From Vibrio quintilis (GTDB lineage Bacteria; Pseudomonadota; Gammaproteobacteria; Enterobacterales; Vibrionaceae): a DNA stretch of 64,000 bases. This document shows, piece by piece, positions 1 through 8,031 of this stretch. The DNA lies in assembly GCF_024529975.1 (NCBI RefSeq), contig NZ_AP024897.1, positions 62,001-126,000 of the forward strand, written 5' to 3'. The stretch's first letter is position 1, and each line of letters begins with the position of its first letter. Under the pieces are notes generated by a model. That model made no database searches. It was not told the DNA's origin and saw only the letters and a program-made list of their open reading frames with translations. The position numbers and the translations under genes were made by a program.

Positions 1-126
1 CATGATGAAGATGGATTAACTGTTGTTGAATATGTTGTCTCAGCTGCTCTTTTAGCGGTTGTACTTGCCACGGTTTTTTCTGCATGGGGAACTGTCATCC
101 TGCAGGAACTTGGTAATGTATTTTGA
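1..126 (+). CDS. flp: Flp-type pilin, 3' end only
   Basis: The reading frame is open from the first base and ends with TGA at 124-126; the start lies outside the window. The visible 41 residues contain the Flp prepilin cleavage motif G-LTVVEY (Gly before the cut, Glu at +5, Tyr at +6) followed by a hydrophobic helix, which is the signature of the small Flp/Fap pilins. After cleavage by the TadV peptidase encoded next, the mature peptide would polymerise into the bundle-forming Tad pilus used for adherence. It is the first gene of the tad operon visible here; the Flp assignment is firm although the leader is missing. Confidence 0.85.
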   Translation, partial: HDEDGLTVVEYVVSAALLAVVLATVFSAWGTVILQELGNVF

Positions 127-168
127 TGATGGTTTGAACAGGGATGGAATAACCAATGGAGGCATAGC

Positions 169-678
169 GTGGTCTTCATTATCTGGTCCGTTTTATTTTT
201 GATTGCTGTTGTGGATGCCAGAGAGCACCGCATTCCTAATAAGTTTGTTGTCATACTGTTTGTTGCATGTGCGCTATATCAGTGGCAAAGCACATGGAAT
301 TTAACTTCACTGATGTATGAGCTGAGTGCCGGCTTGTTTCTTTTTGCACTTGGTTTAGTTGTTCACATTCTTCGGGCAATGTCTGCCGGAGATGTCAAAT
401 TGTTGGCTGGTGTTGGGGTTTATCTTGGCTGGGAAGGAATGAGTCAGGGTATTTTCTGGATGGCAGTCAGTAGTGTGGTTGTTGGTTTAATGTATTTATC
501 ATTGCCACGGGTTTTACAGTCACACAGTTCATTTGAAAATGCAGTTTATCTTCCTCGTCCGGTTAAACAAAATAATGTGCCCGGGACACGGCTGTCCGGT
601 GCAACAGGTGGGCGTTTACAAATGCCTTTTGCACCCATTGTTGTGATTGGTTTGGCACTTCATAGTTATTTTGGGTGA
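169..678 (+). CDS. tadV: TadV/CpaA prepilin peptidase
   Basis: An A24-family aspartic peptidase of 169 residues that cleaves the Flp pilin and the TadE/TadF-like pseudopilins in the inner membrane. It is short, as TadV proteins are, lacking the N-terminal methylase domain of PilD. The two expected catalytic Asp positions are visible: D in the N-terminal 'AVVDAREHRIPN' segment and D in the 'SAGDVKL' motif, each at the edge of a hydrophobic span; further membrane segments follow. The start is GTG at 169, chosen for the GGAGG at 158-162. The stop overlaps the extended frame of the next gene, as expected in a tightly packed operon. Confidence 0.88.
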   Translation: MVFIIWSVLFLIAVVDAREHRIPNKFVVILFVACALYQWQSTWNLTSLMYELSAGLFLFALGLVVHILRAMSAGDVKLLAGVGVYLGWEGMSQGIFWMAVSSVVVGLMYLSLPRVLQSHSSFENAVYLPRPVKQNNVPGTRLSGATGGRLQMPFAPIVVIGLALHSYFG

Positions 679-692
679 AACAAGGAGCGGGG

Positions 693-2036
693 ATGAGCCT
701 TGCGAAGTCTTCTAAAGACAGCCATCGTGTGCCGTTAAAGCCCCAGGCTGTCCCACCAAAAGTGCCGACATCATTTAGTGAGCTGCATGTTCCTAAAGTG
801 GTGATGGAAAATTTGTTAGTTAAACATCTGGCTGCGTATCCAAAATCAGATTTGCTTGAGCTGGTGAAACTGATGGCAATCAGCAGTCATATGCTCAAGG
901 AACTGTTGGAAGATTTACGGGCCAAGTCTTTAGTTGAGATATTTCAACCGGATAAAGCATCAGCATCCGGACATGTCCGTTTTGCACTTTCTGAAGCCGG
1001 GCAACAGGAAGCGGATGCTGCTTTTGTCAAAGATGCCTATCTTGGTCCGGCGCCTGTCTCGTTACATGATTATGATCAAATGGTGTCTCAGCAGGATGTT
1101 CGCCTCAATGATATTACCCGCCCGGACGTTGAACATGCATTGAAAGAAGTGATAGGTGCTGTGCGCATGATTCCTTTACTCGGGCCTGCGATTAACTCAG
1201 GCCGGGCTTTACTGCTTTACGGTGATGCCGGTACCGGAAAAACATTCGTTGCGACCAGAATACTGAACTCTCTCAATACATCAGTCTTTGTACCATATGC
1301 GGTGTATGCGGCAGGAAATATTATTAAGGTTTTTTCTCAGCAGCATCATAAACGTGTTGTCTCTGAGGATGACGAAGTCAAGAGTCTTTCATTTAAAGAG
1401 CAATATGATAAGCGCTGGGTGTTATGTGAAAGACCCAATATTCAGGTCGGTGGTGAGCTGACAATGGATATGCTGGAAGTGAATCATTCTGAGCACAACC
1501 GGGTTTGGCTGGCACCATTACAAATGATGGCAAATAACGGCATCCTTGTGATTGATGATTTAGGCCGTCAGCCAATGCCGGTAGCGACCTTACTGAATCG
1601 CTGGATTGTGCCGATGGAGTATTTCTTTGATCACCTGTCATTGCCAAACGGTCAGCAAATCACCATTCCGTTTATTTTAACACTGGCATTTTCTACCAAT
1701 TTAGACCCTGAGGGTATTGCAGACCCCGCTTTTCTGCGAAGACTCGGATATAAAATACATTTTCATCCGCTACTGCAGGATGAATACCACACACTGTGGG
1801 AAAAAACGACACATCATCGTTCGTTACGGCTGGGTGAGACGTCTTTTGAAACATTAATCAAGCTCCATCAGACACATCAGGTGGGCTTTTATCCGTGTTT
1901 ACCGAAAGACCTTGTGGGAATTAGTCGCGATATCATCGTGTTTGAAGAAGCGCCGCCGGTGATTACACCGGAAATTATTGGGCAGGCGTGGGCTGTTTAC
2001 TTCACGGATGATGGAAACGGGGGAAGCAAACGATGA
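693..2036 (+). CDS. AAA+ ATPase of the tad locus, function unknown
   Basis: About 447 residues. The N-terminal 100 or so residues read like a winged helix ('LELVKLMAISSHMLKELL'), followed by an AAA+ module with Walker A 'GDAGTGKT' and Walker B 'GILVIDDLG', then a sensor-like 'FSTNLDPEG' and 'DPAFLRRLGYKI', typical of an arginine-finger region. This is not TadA, which lies at 8032-9507. It sits between the prepilin peptidase and RcpC genes, overlapping the latter by 4 bp. GTG at 675 is in frame, but ATG 693 has a better AGGAG (682-686) at normal distance. It may remodel or regulate pilus assembly; that is inference from position only. Confidence 0.75.
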   Translation: MSLAKSSKDSHRVPLKPQAVPPKVPTSFSELHVPKVVMENLLVKHLAAYPKSDLLELVKLMAISSHMLKELLEDLRAKSLVEIFQPDKASASGHVRFALSEAGQQEADAAFVKDAYLGPAPVSLHDYDQMVSQQDVRLNDITRPDVEHALKEVIGAVRMIPLLGPAINSGRALLLYGDAGTGKTFVATRILNSLNTSVFVPYAVYAAGNIIKVFSQQHHKRVVSEDDEVKSLSFKEQYDKRWVLCERPNIQVGGELTMDMLEVNHSEHNRVWLAPLQMMANNGILVIDDLGRQPMPVATLLNRWIVPMEYFFDHLSLPNGQQITIPFILTLAFSTNLDPEGIADPAFLRRLGYKIHFHPLLQDEYHTLWEKTTHHRSLRLGETSFETLIKLHQTHQVGFYPCLPKDLVGISRDIIVFEEAPPVITPEIIGQAWAVYFTDDGNGGSKR

Positions 2037-2782
2037 GCCGTAATCAGATAATTTTACTATTTTTACTTTCTATTTTTTTTGGGCTGGCGGCAGTTTTTGT
2101 CGCCAGGCAGTGGATGGCCCGCCAGATTCAGCCACAGACGGAAGTTGAGGTTGTTGAACGGGAGCCGGTCATTGTTGCTGCTTTAGAAATTCCGGCCGGG
2201 GTTGTGATTGAAGAGCAACACATCACCCAAAAATTGCTGGAAAAAGACTGGCGGGGAGAAAACCAGTATATCGATTCAAGTGAATTAATCGGCAAAGTTG
2301 CTCATTCTACGATTTATCCCGGAGAGATATTGATCAAGCAACAGATTAGCAGCAAAGGGGAAGGTGCGACACTGGCGGTGTTGATCCCCGAAGACAAAAG
2401 AGCGGTCACAATTCGGGTGAACGATGTCATTGGTGTTGCTGGTTTTTTGCTACCCGGAAACCGGGTTGATGTGCTGGGTACGGTGAAGTACGGGAAAAAC
2501 TCAGCATCTACAGCTACAGTGTTGAAAGATATCAGAGTATTGGCAGTCGATCAGACAGCCCGAACCAGCGAAAACAAACCCGTGATTGTCCGGGCAGTGA
2601 CGCTGGAAGTTGAGCCATCTCAGGCCGAAAAATTGCTGACGGCTCAAACCAGAGGTGATATTCACCTGACGCTCAGAAATCCGCAGGCATTGAAGAAAGA
2701 GAAAAAGGCCGTCCGCAGGTATGCACCTAGTGTAACCATTATTAAAGGGACAGAAACCTCCAAAGTGAAAGTCAGAGATTGA
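2033..2782 (+). CDS. rcpC: Flp pilus assembly protein RcpC/CpaB
   Basis: A 249-residue protein with one N-terminal membrane anchor ('ILLFLLSIFFGLAAVFVA') and a periplasmic SAF-type domain around residues 45-115 ('VIVAALEIPAGVVIEEQHI'), followed by the RcpC/CpaB C-terminal domain containing 'DVIGVAGFLLPGNRVDVL', which is highly typical of the family. RcpC/CpaB works with the RcpA secretin at the outer membrane or periplasm to guide the Flp pilus out of the cell. The gene overlaps the ATPase gene upstream by 4 bp and is followed immediately by the secretin gene, the usual order. Confidence 0.9.
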   Translation: MSRNQIILLFLLSIFFGLAAVFVARQWMARQIQPQTEVEVVEREPVIVAALEIPAGVVIEEQHITQKLLEKDWRGENQYIDSSELIGKVAHSTIYPGEILIKQQISSKGEGATLAVLIPEDKRAVTIRVNDVIGVAGFLLPGNRVDVLGTVKYGKNSASTATVLKDIRVLAVDQTARTSENKPVIVRAVTLEVEPSQAEKLLTAQTRGDIHLTLRNPQALKKEKKAVRRYAPSVTIIKGTETSKVKVRD

Positions 2783-2790
2783 GGTGGGTT

Positions 2791-4278
2791 ATGAGATACA
2801 TATGGATAGTTATCATACTGATGTGGAGCCCCGGGCTATGGGCGGAAATGTCAATGGTCAGTGGCAAAGTACTGTCGATTCCTCACCATAAATCTGCTTA
2901 TGTCAGTCTTGCCGGTAAAGCTTCCAGGGTTTCTTTAGGTGACCCTGAAGTACTGGATATTGTGATGCTGAAGTCAAATGAGTTATTCCTGATTGGTAAG
3001 AAACTTGGTACAACCAATCTGATGGTATGGGATCGCCGGGGGCGTTTGATTGACTCAATTGATATTGAAGTGATTCATGATTTAAACAGCCTCAAGTCTA
3101 AGCTTTATGAATTTTTACCTGATGAAGAGATCAAAGTACACAGCGCCAAGGATCGTTTGATTCTGAGCGGCCAGATCAGTTCTCAGGCCCGGATGATGCA
3201 GGCCTTACGGATTGCTGAAACTTATGCTGCTGCGCAGAGTGTTGAGCAATCTGCCGCGGGTGGCGTGAAGGCACTGAAAGCTTCCAGTGAGAAGAAGGAT
3301 GATAACCCGGTTGTGAATCTGATGACGATTGGCGGAGCGCAGCAGGTGATGCTGGAAGTTTCCGTGGCCGAAGTTCAGCGTAGTCTGGTGCGTCGTTTTG
3401 ATTCCAATTTCCACTTTTTCGAAACTAACGGTAAATTTGCCTGGGGTGGCACTGCTGCCGGCGGCATCATTGATGATATTACCGGAGGAATCGGTCCCAT
3501 CTTTAATTCTCCGTCTATCGATGAAACCGGGCTGCTTTCCACATTCATTGATGGAGACACATTGTTTACGCTGGCTTTGGATATTGCCAAAGAAAATGGT
3601 GTGGCAAAAGTACTCGCGGAACCAAATCTGACCGCATTAAGTGGTTCTAAGGCGCGGTTTCTGGCTGGTGGCGAATTCCCAATCCCGGTTCCGGATGATG
3701 ATGGCATTACGATTGAGTATAAAGAATATGGTGTGATACTCAGTTTTACCCCAACTGTGCTGAGTGATAAACAAATCAACCTGGATTTATCTGTGGATGT
3801 CAGTGAAATCGCCAGTACCAGCACCTTTACCTATAACCTGTCAGGTACCGACACTGTCTTTTATATTCCGCCAATTACCCGCCGGAGTGCGTCATCAACG
3901 GTTGAATTAGCAGACGGTCAAACCATCGGCATTGCCGGGCTGCTGAGTGAAAATGTCCGGGACTCTATCCGCAAACTACCGGGATTTGGTGACATTCCGA
4001 TCCTTGGGCAACTCTTCCGCAGCCAGGAATATATTTCCGGAGAAACAGAGCTGGTGATTTTAGTGACACCAAGGCTGGCAAAACCAATTGATCGCAGCAA
4101 AGTGACTTTACCGACAGATACCTTTGTCGAGCCTAATGATCTGGAATATTACCTGTTAGGACAAGGTGCTTCCCTGAGCCGGCCGCCTGGTTCAAAACCA
4201 GCCATTCGCGTGCAAAGGGCAAGTCATATCGGAACCCGGACCGGTGGCTCTGAAGGTGCTTTCGGACATGAAATGTAA
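2791..4278 (+). CDS. rcpA: Tad secretin RcpA/CpaC
   Basis: About 495 residues. A cleavable signal peptide ends near 'GLWAEM'. The N-terminal secretin domain follows ('SAYVSLAGKASRVSLGDPEV', with 'LFLIGKKLGTTNLMVWD'), and a BON-like segment lies near residues 105-150. The C-terminal half has the secretin family core: 'VAKVLAEPNLTALSGSKARF', 'GGEFPIPVP', 'EYGVILSFTPTV' and 'LPGFGDIPILGQLF'. It would form the outer-membrane pore for the Flp pilus. ATG 2791 follows GAGGT at 2781-2785 and is preferred over the in-frame TTG at 2779. Confidence 0.92.
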   Translation: MRYIWIVIILMWSPGLWAEMSMVSGKVLSIPHHKSAYVSLAGKASRVSLGDPEVLDIVMLKSNELFLIGKKLGTTNLMVWDRRGRLIDSIDIEVIHDLNSLKSKLYEFLPDEEIKVHSAKDRLILSGQISSQARMMQALRIAETYAAAQSVEQSAAGGVKALKASSEKKDDNPVVNLMTIGGAQQVMLEVSVAEVQRSLVRRFDSNFHFFETNGKFAWGGTAAGGIIDDITGGIGPIFNSPSIDETGLLSTFIDGDTLFTLALDIAKENGVAKVLAEPNLTALSGSKARFLAGGEFPIPVPDDDGITIEYKEYGVILSFTPTVLSDKQINLDLSVDVSEIASTSTFTYNLSGTDTVFYIPPITRRSASSTVELADGQTIGIAGLLSENVRDSIRKLPGFGDIPILGQLFRSQEYISGETELVILVTPRLAKPIDRSKVTLPTDTFVEPNDLEYYLLGQGASLSRPPGSKPAIRVQRASHIGTRTGGSEGAFGHEM

Positions 4279-4288
4279 GGAGTCAGTG

Positions 4289-4558
4289 ATGAAAAAACAG
4301 ATTTGCTTTTCTCTGATTATCGCTGTTGGTGCGCTTATTCTCAGCGGGTGTGCGAACCAGCCCCGCTTAGGAAAACACATGAACAGTGTCCGGATGGCTC
4401 AAATCTATAATCCGGATGCAACACAGGAAAACATGGCTGTGATTCCTGTTGGAATCGGTGAACGGATGGAAAATGCCTATAAGGATTATATTGCCGAAGA
4501 TAAGCAAAAATCATCGAAGTCTCAGTCACCTGTAAATTTGATCTTTGGTGGTAACTAG
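4289..4558 (+). CDS. Small lipoprotein of the tad locus
   Basis: An 89-residue protein with a lipoprotein signal: MKKQ, a hydrophobic core and the lipobox LSGC. The mature part has 'SVRMAQIYNPDATQENMAVI', a short motif around NPDA that recurs in small lipoproteins next to Tad secretins. It is probably a pilotin-like or secretin-stabilising outer-membrane lipoprotein, in the slot that RcpB or CpaD occupies elsewhere, but it is far shorter than those proteins. ATG 4289 follows a strong TAAGGAG at 4276-4282; the longer in-frame extension overlaps the secretin gene and lacks a signal peptide at its start. Confidence 0.75.
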   Translation: MKKQICFSLIIAVGALILSGCANQPRLGKHMNSVRMAQIYNPDATQENMAVIPVGIGERMENAYKDYIAEDKQKSSKSQSPVNLIFGGN

Positions 4559-4584
4559 GAAGCACGTGATGCTCCGGAGTGTTG

Positions 4585-5829
4585 ATGATGAACAACCGTA
4601 TGAGTGGAAAAGAAAAACTCTTTACCAAACCACATGCTTATGGTAAACCCAAAGCGCAAAAAGGTTTGGTACTCGTTCTGGTTACTGCGGCGCTGGTTGC
4701 ACTGGCAGGCGTGATGGCACTGGCAATCGATGTTAACCATGCATTTGTGAACAAGACCCGGTTGCAAAACGGCGTGGATGCAGCAGCGCTTGCTGCGGCG
4801 TTGGTGCTGGATAGCGGCGGCAGTGATGCAGATGCAACAGCGATGGTGAACAGTACTCTGACGAAGATGGCAACATCGACCGGGAATCAGGCAATGGATT
4901 TTTCAGCTGCAACGATTTCCGTGACGTTCTCGAATGACCCGGAAACCTTTCCGGATCCGGGATATTCCAGTTTGATTGATGATCGCTTTGTACGGGTTGC
5001 CGTTTCGAACTATCCATTGAATGCATTTTTTATTGCAGCATTTGGAATCAATAAAAACCTGGCTGCCAGTGCCGTTGCAGGGCCCGGTTCTTCCAGTACG
5101 CAAATTTGTAATGTGGTGCCGATGGCTGTATGTGCTGGTTCTGGTGGTGGAACAACGGGGTATGTGGCCGGGGATCTTTATCCTTTAAAAGTTGCTTCTA
5201 AAAACCAGTCCTCATTAGGTCCGGGTAACTATCAATTACTGGATTTTGGTTCAGGAGCATCGGCAGTCCGTTCTGCATTGGCAGGTGGATATACAGGGTG
5301 TTTGGCCATCGGAGATACTGTGACAACTAAGCCGGGAAATACTGTCGGTCCAGTCGGGCAAGGTTTGAATACCCGTTTTGGTGTTTATGGCGGCGGAGGC
5401 GTTAATTCATCGGATTATCCACCTGATATTTATGTGAAGGAACCAGATACTCTGGCGACACTCGATAATGATGGCAATGTGGTTTATACAGATACCTGGG
5501 GTTATGACGATTATGAGCTGGAAGCGCCGAACTGCTCAGGAGCAGATTGCTATCTGAATAGTGGGGGGGAGCCTAATCGCAGAATGTTGTCAGTTCCGAT
5601 TGTGGATTGCTCTGGTGCCTCCGGAGGAACAACCACGTTACAGGTTGAAGCCTTAGGGTGTTTTTTCCTTCTTCAGCAGGCCCCTACATCGAACTCGGGT
5701 AAGCAAGCTGTGTTTGGTGAATATGTAGAAGAATGCTCCGTGACGAACAGTTCCTCAGGAAACGTTAGCAGTGGTGAAGGTCCATACAGAATCGTTCTGT
5801 ATGACGATCCGTTAAGTGAGGAATCCTGA
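4585..5829 (+). CDS. TadG-like pilus assembly protein
   Basis: About 414 residues with a single N-terminal membrane segment ('LVLVLVTAALVALAGVMALA') embedded in the Tad/TadG pattern 'AIDVNHAFVNKTRLQNGVDA', followed by Ala-rich 'AALAAALVL', the hallmark of the PF13400-type domain. The remainder is a Gly/Ser-rich periplasmic or secreted region with several Cys residues (for example 'CSGADCYL') and no recognised fold. It lies just ahead of two TadE-like genes, so a minor pseudopilin or pilus-tip role is likely. ATG 4585 sits five bases after TCCGGAG; an upstream in-frame GTG at 4579 is less likely. Confidence 0.8.
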   Translation: MMNNRMSGKEKLFTKPHAYGKPKAQKGLVLVLVTAALVALAGVMALAIDVNHAFVNKTRLQNGVDAAALAAALVLDSGGSDADATAMVNSTLTKMATSTGNQAMDFSAATISVTFSNDPETFPDPGYSSLIDDRFVRVAVSNYPLNAFFIAAFGINKNLAASAVAGPGSSSTQICNVVPMAVCAGSGGGTTGYVAGDLYPLKVASKNQSSLGPGNYQLLDFGSGASAVRSALAGGYTGCLAIGDTVTTKPGNTVGPVGQGLNTRFGVYGGGGVNSSDYPPDIYVKEPDTLATLDNDGNVVYTDTWGYDDYELEAPNCSGADCYLNSGGEPNRRMLSVPIVDCSGASGGTTTLQVEALGCFFLLQQAPTSNSGKQAVFGEYVEECSVTNSSSGNVSSGEGPYRIVLYDDPLSEES

Positions 5830-5830
5830 A

Positions 5831-6262
5831 ATGAAAAAAATGTGGTTTCGTCAGCAGGGGCTTGCCGCAGTGGAATTCGTCATTGTGATTCCGGTTGTGC
5901 TGGTGCTTTTAGTCGGCATTGTTGAGTTTGGTTCGGCACTGGTCCGTTATAACACCCTGAATAAGATGGTACAGAATGGTGCGAGATATGCGGTGACGGA
6001 TATTTACGGAACGGCTTCTTCTGATCAAATCGCCAGCGTGACCAGTATCAAAAATATGGTTTTGTATGGTCATACCGGAACTGGTACTACACCATTGCTG
6101 GAAGGGGTGACTGCAAGTGATATCACGGTAACTCATGCAAACAAATATGTGTCAGTGACGGTCAGCTATGATTACACCCCGCTGTTATCGATTGTGCCAT
6201 CGGTTGTGATGGATATGAATTTTGATCTGACAGCGACTGCAGTATCGAGGACTTCGCTATGA
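5831..6262 (+). CDS. tadE: TadE-like pseudopilin
   Basis: A 143-residue TadE-family protein. After a short basic leader it shows the pseudopilin-like 'GLAAVEFVIVIPVVLVLLVG' with Glu at position +5 of the predicted cleavage site, then 'IVEFGSALVRYNTLNKMVQN', the canonical TadE continuation. The rest is a small periplasmic domain. TadE and TadF are processed by TadV and are needed for Flp fibril formation in Aggregatibacter. ATG 5831 has AGGAA at 5819-5823; the gene follows its neighbour within 2 bp and overlaps the next by 4 bp, indicating translational coupling. Confidence 0.85.
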   Translation: MKKMWFRQQGLAAVEFVIVIPVVLVLLVGIVEFGSALVRYNTLNKMVQNGARYAVTDIYGTASSDQIASVTSIKNMVLYGHTGTGTTPLLEGVTASDITVTHANKYVSVTVSYDYTPLLSIVPSVVMDMNFDLTATAVSRTSL

Positions 6263-6771
6263 GATTGAGAAAGCAACAGTCCGGTGTTTCGATTCTTGAA
6301 TTTACATTACTGGCCACCAGTGTGTTACTGGTGTTGTTCAGTGTGATTGAAATGGGTCGTTATGTGTACTCATTACAGATGGCAAATGATATTACCCGCA
6401 AAGTTGCCCGAATGGGCGTTGTCTGTCATGTCAGTGATAAAGACGATCTGGCTGCGCTGGCGATTCAGAATTATGCGCCGGCAGGGTTCACTGCAAGCAA
6501 CCTGATTATTGAATATCTTGATCAGTCCGGGCAGGCAGTGTCTATCAATGCAGGGATGAGTTCTGATGACTATAATGATGCATATGCGACCATAAAATTC
6601 GTCCGGGTTCGTGTTTCCAATTACCAGTATCAACTGATTGGATTTTTAAGTTTTCTGGCTGAGGGCGGTGTAATTTTGTTGCCGGATATGGAAACGACAT
6701 TGCCGATAGAGTCTTTAGGGGTTATTCGCCCGACACTTGCTCACCCGGAATCCCGGCATACTGACTGTTAG
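6259..6771 (+). CDS. TadE/TadF-like pseudopilin
   Basis: A 170-residue protein with the same N-terminal layout as the preceding gene: basic leader 'MRLRKQQSG', then 'VSILEFTLLATSVLLVLFSV' with Glu five residues after the Gly, then 'IEMGRYVYSLQMANDITRKV'. It is the third pseudopilin-like gene in a row and may correspond to TadF functionally, though sequence alone does not separate TadE from TadF here. The C-terminal 120 residues form a periplasmic domain ending in 'RPTLAHPESRHTDC'. The start ATG overlaps the preceding stop. Confidence 0.78.
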   Translation: MRLRKQQSGVSILEFTLLATSVLLVLFSVIEMGRYVYSLQMANDITRKVARMGVVCHVSDKDDLAALAIQNYAPAGFTASNLIIEYLDQSGQAVSINAGMSSDDYNDAYATIKFVRVRVSNYQYQLIGFLSFLAEGGVILLPDMETTLPIESLGVIRPTLAHPESRHTDC

Positions 6772-6781
6772 AGGGTACATG

Positions 6782-8008
6782 ATGACAAAAACAATAAAGT
6801 TAGTGCCTGAGGGGCAAGATCAAATTCGTTTGAAAACCACGATTACAGTGTGGGTCTTGTATGCCAGTGAGTTTTTCAAGTGCCACATGGTGAAACAATT
6901 GTCCCGTTGTTACAGCATTCATTTTGAGTGTTTACAGCAAAGCAGCACCATGCTTGACAATATTTCCCGCCTGGCAATACCGGATGTCATTTTCGTTGAG
7001 ACAGGTGGGGACTGGGCAAGGCGGGTCACTGAGCTGCAAAATATTGATGTCAATAAAGAAAGAGAAGAGGATGAACTGGATACATTACTGATTGTGTTTG
7101 GTGATGAAAGTGACAACTTATCTTTGCGGGTGGCGCTGAAGTTAGGTGCGACGGATTTTATTTCACAGCAGGCGGTTCTTGAAGACTTTGCCGGGATGCT
7201 GCATTCAATTGCCGAAGATAAGCTGGCAACCCGTCATTTATCAGAGGTTTATCTGTTTTTAAATACCAAAGGCGGGTCTGGTGCGACAACGGTGGCACTG
7301 AATACGGCCGTTGAAGTTGCGATGCAGCATACTGATCGGGTATTGCTGCTTGATTTAGATATCCATTTTGGTGTGGTGATGGACTATCTGAATATCAACC
7401 CGGCCTATAGCCTGAATGATGTGATTGCAAATCTGGCTGATTTGGATGAAGTTTCTCTGAGGAGTCAGGTGACCCGACATAATTCCGGCCTGCATATTCT
7501 GAGCTTTAAGCATGAGAATCATCAGGAAAATTTTGATAATGCCATGATGCTGGGGAAATTAATTCCAATTCTGCGTGAGCATTATGACTATATTTTTGTT
7601 GATCTGTCTTTAGGGATTGACCATATCTTTATTCCGATTCTGAGCCAGGCAACCAAGATTTTCTTAATCACACAGCAGAATCTGGTTTCCATCAAAAATA
7701 CGTCAAGAATTGCTAAGGCGTTAACCTTTGAATATGGCGTGGCCAAAGAACAACTCATCCTTGTGGTGAACCGGTATGAAAAACGCCAGCAAATCAAACT
7801 CAAAGATATTGAAGAGACAATTGCCGGACTGGAAATACATACCATTCCGAATGATTTTAAGTCCGCGATTGAAAGTGTCAATCTGGGAACACCGTTAGTG
7901 TCATCGAAGAAAGGTAGTGCGATATCGAAGTCGGTTGCCCGTTTTACCAGAACACTTATGCCAAAAGATAAAGAGCAGAAAAGTTGGTTTAAACGACTTT
8001 TTTCCTGA
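6782..8008 (+). CDS. tadZ: Pilus localisation ATPase TadZ/CpaE
   Basis: About 408 residues. The N-terminal 130 residues are an atypical receiver-like domain ('PDVIFVETGGDW', 'LKLGATDFIS'), followed by a MinD/ParA-type ATPase domain with the deviant Walker A segment 'NTKGGSGATTVALNTA' and 'LLLDLDIHFGVVMDYL'. TadZ/CpaE proteins place the Tad machine at the cell pole. The Walker A has K at the start of the motif but Ala in place of the second Lys (GGSGATT), as seen in several TadZ proteins, so hydrolysis may be weak. ATG codons at 6779 and 6782 are both possible; GAGGG at 6771-6775 suits the second. Confidence 0.9.
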   Translation: MTKTIKLVPEGQDQIRLKTTITVWVLYASEFFKCHMVKQLSRCYSIHFECLQQSSTMLDNISRLAIPDVIFVETGGDWARRVTELQNIDVNKEREEDELDTLLIVFGDESDNLSLRVALKLGATDFISQQAVLEDFAGMLHSIAEDKLATRHLSEVYLFLNTKGGSGATTVALNTAVEVAMQHTDRVLLLDLDIHFGVVMDYLNINPAYSLNDVIANLADLDEVSLRSQVTRHNSGLHILSFKHENHQENFDNAMMLGKLIPILREHYDYIFVDLSLGIDHIFIPILSQATKIFLITQQNLVSIKNTSRIAKALTFEYGVAKEQLILVVNRYEKRQQIKLKDIEETIAGLEIHTIPNDFKSAIESVNLGTPLVSSKKGSAISKSVARFTRTLMPKDKEQKSWFKRLFS

Positions 8009-8031
8009 CGGAAGGTACAGGGAGGTGACAC

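Noticed and set aside
3375..3824. 149-codon minus-strand frame inside the secretin gene
   Set aside because: It is antisense to the strongly supported rcpA gene and has no family resemblance.
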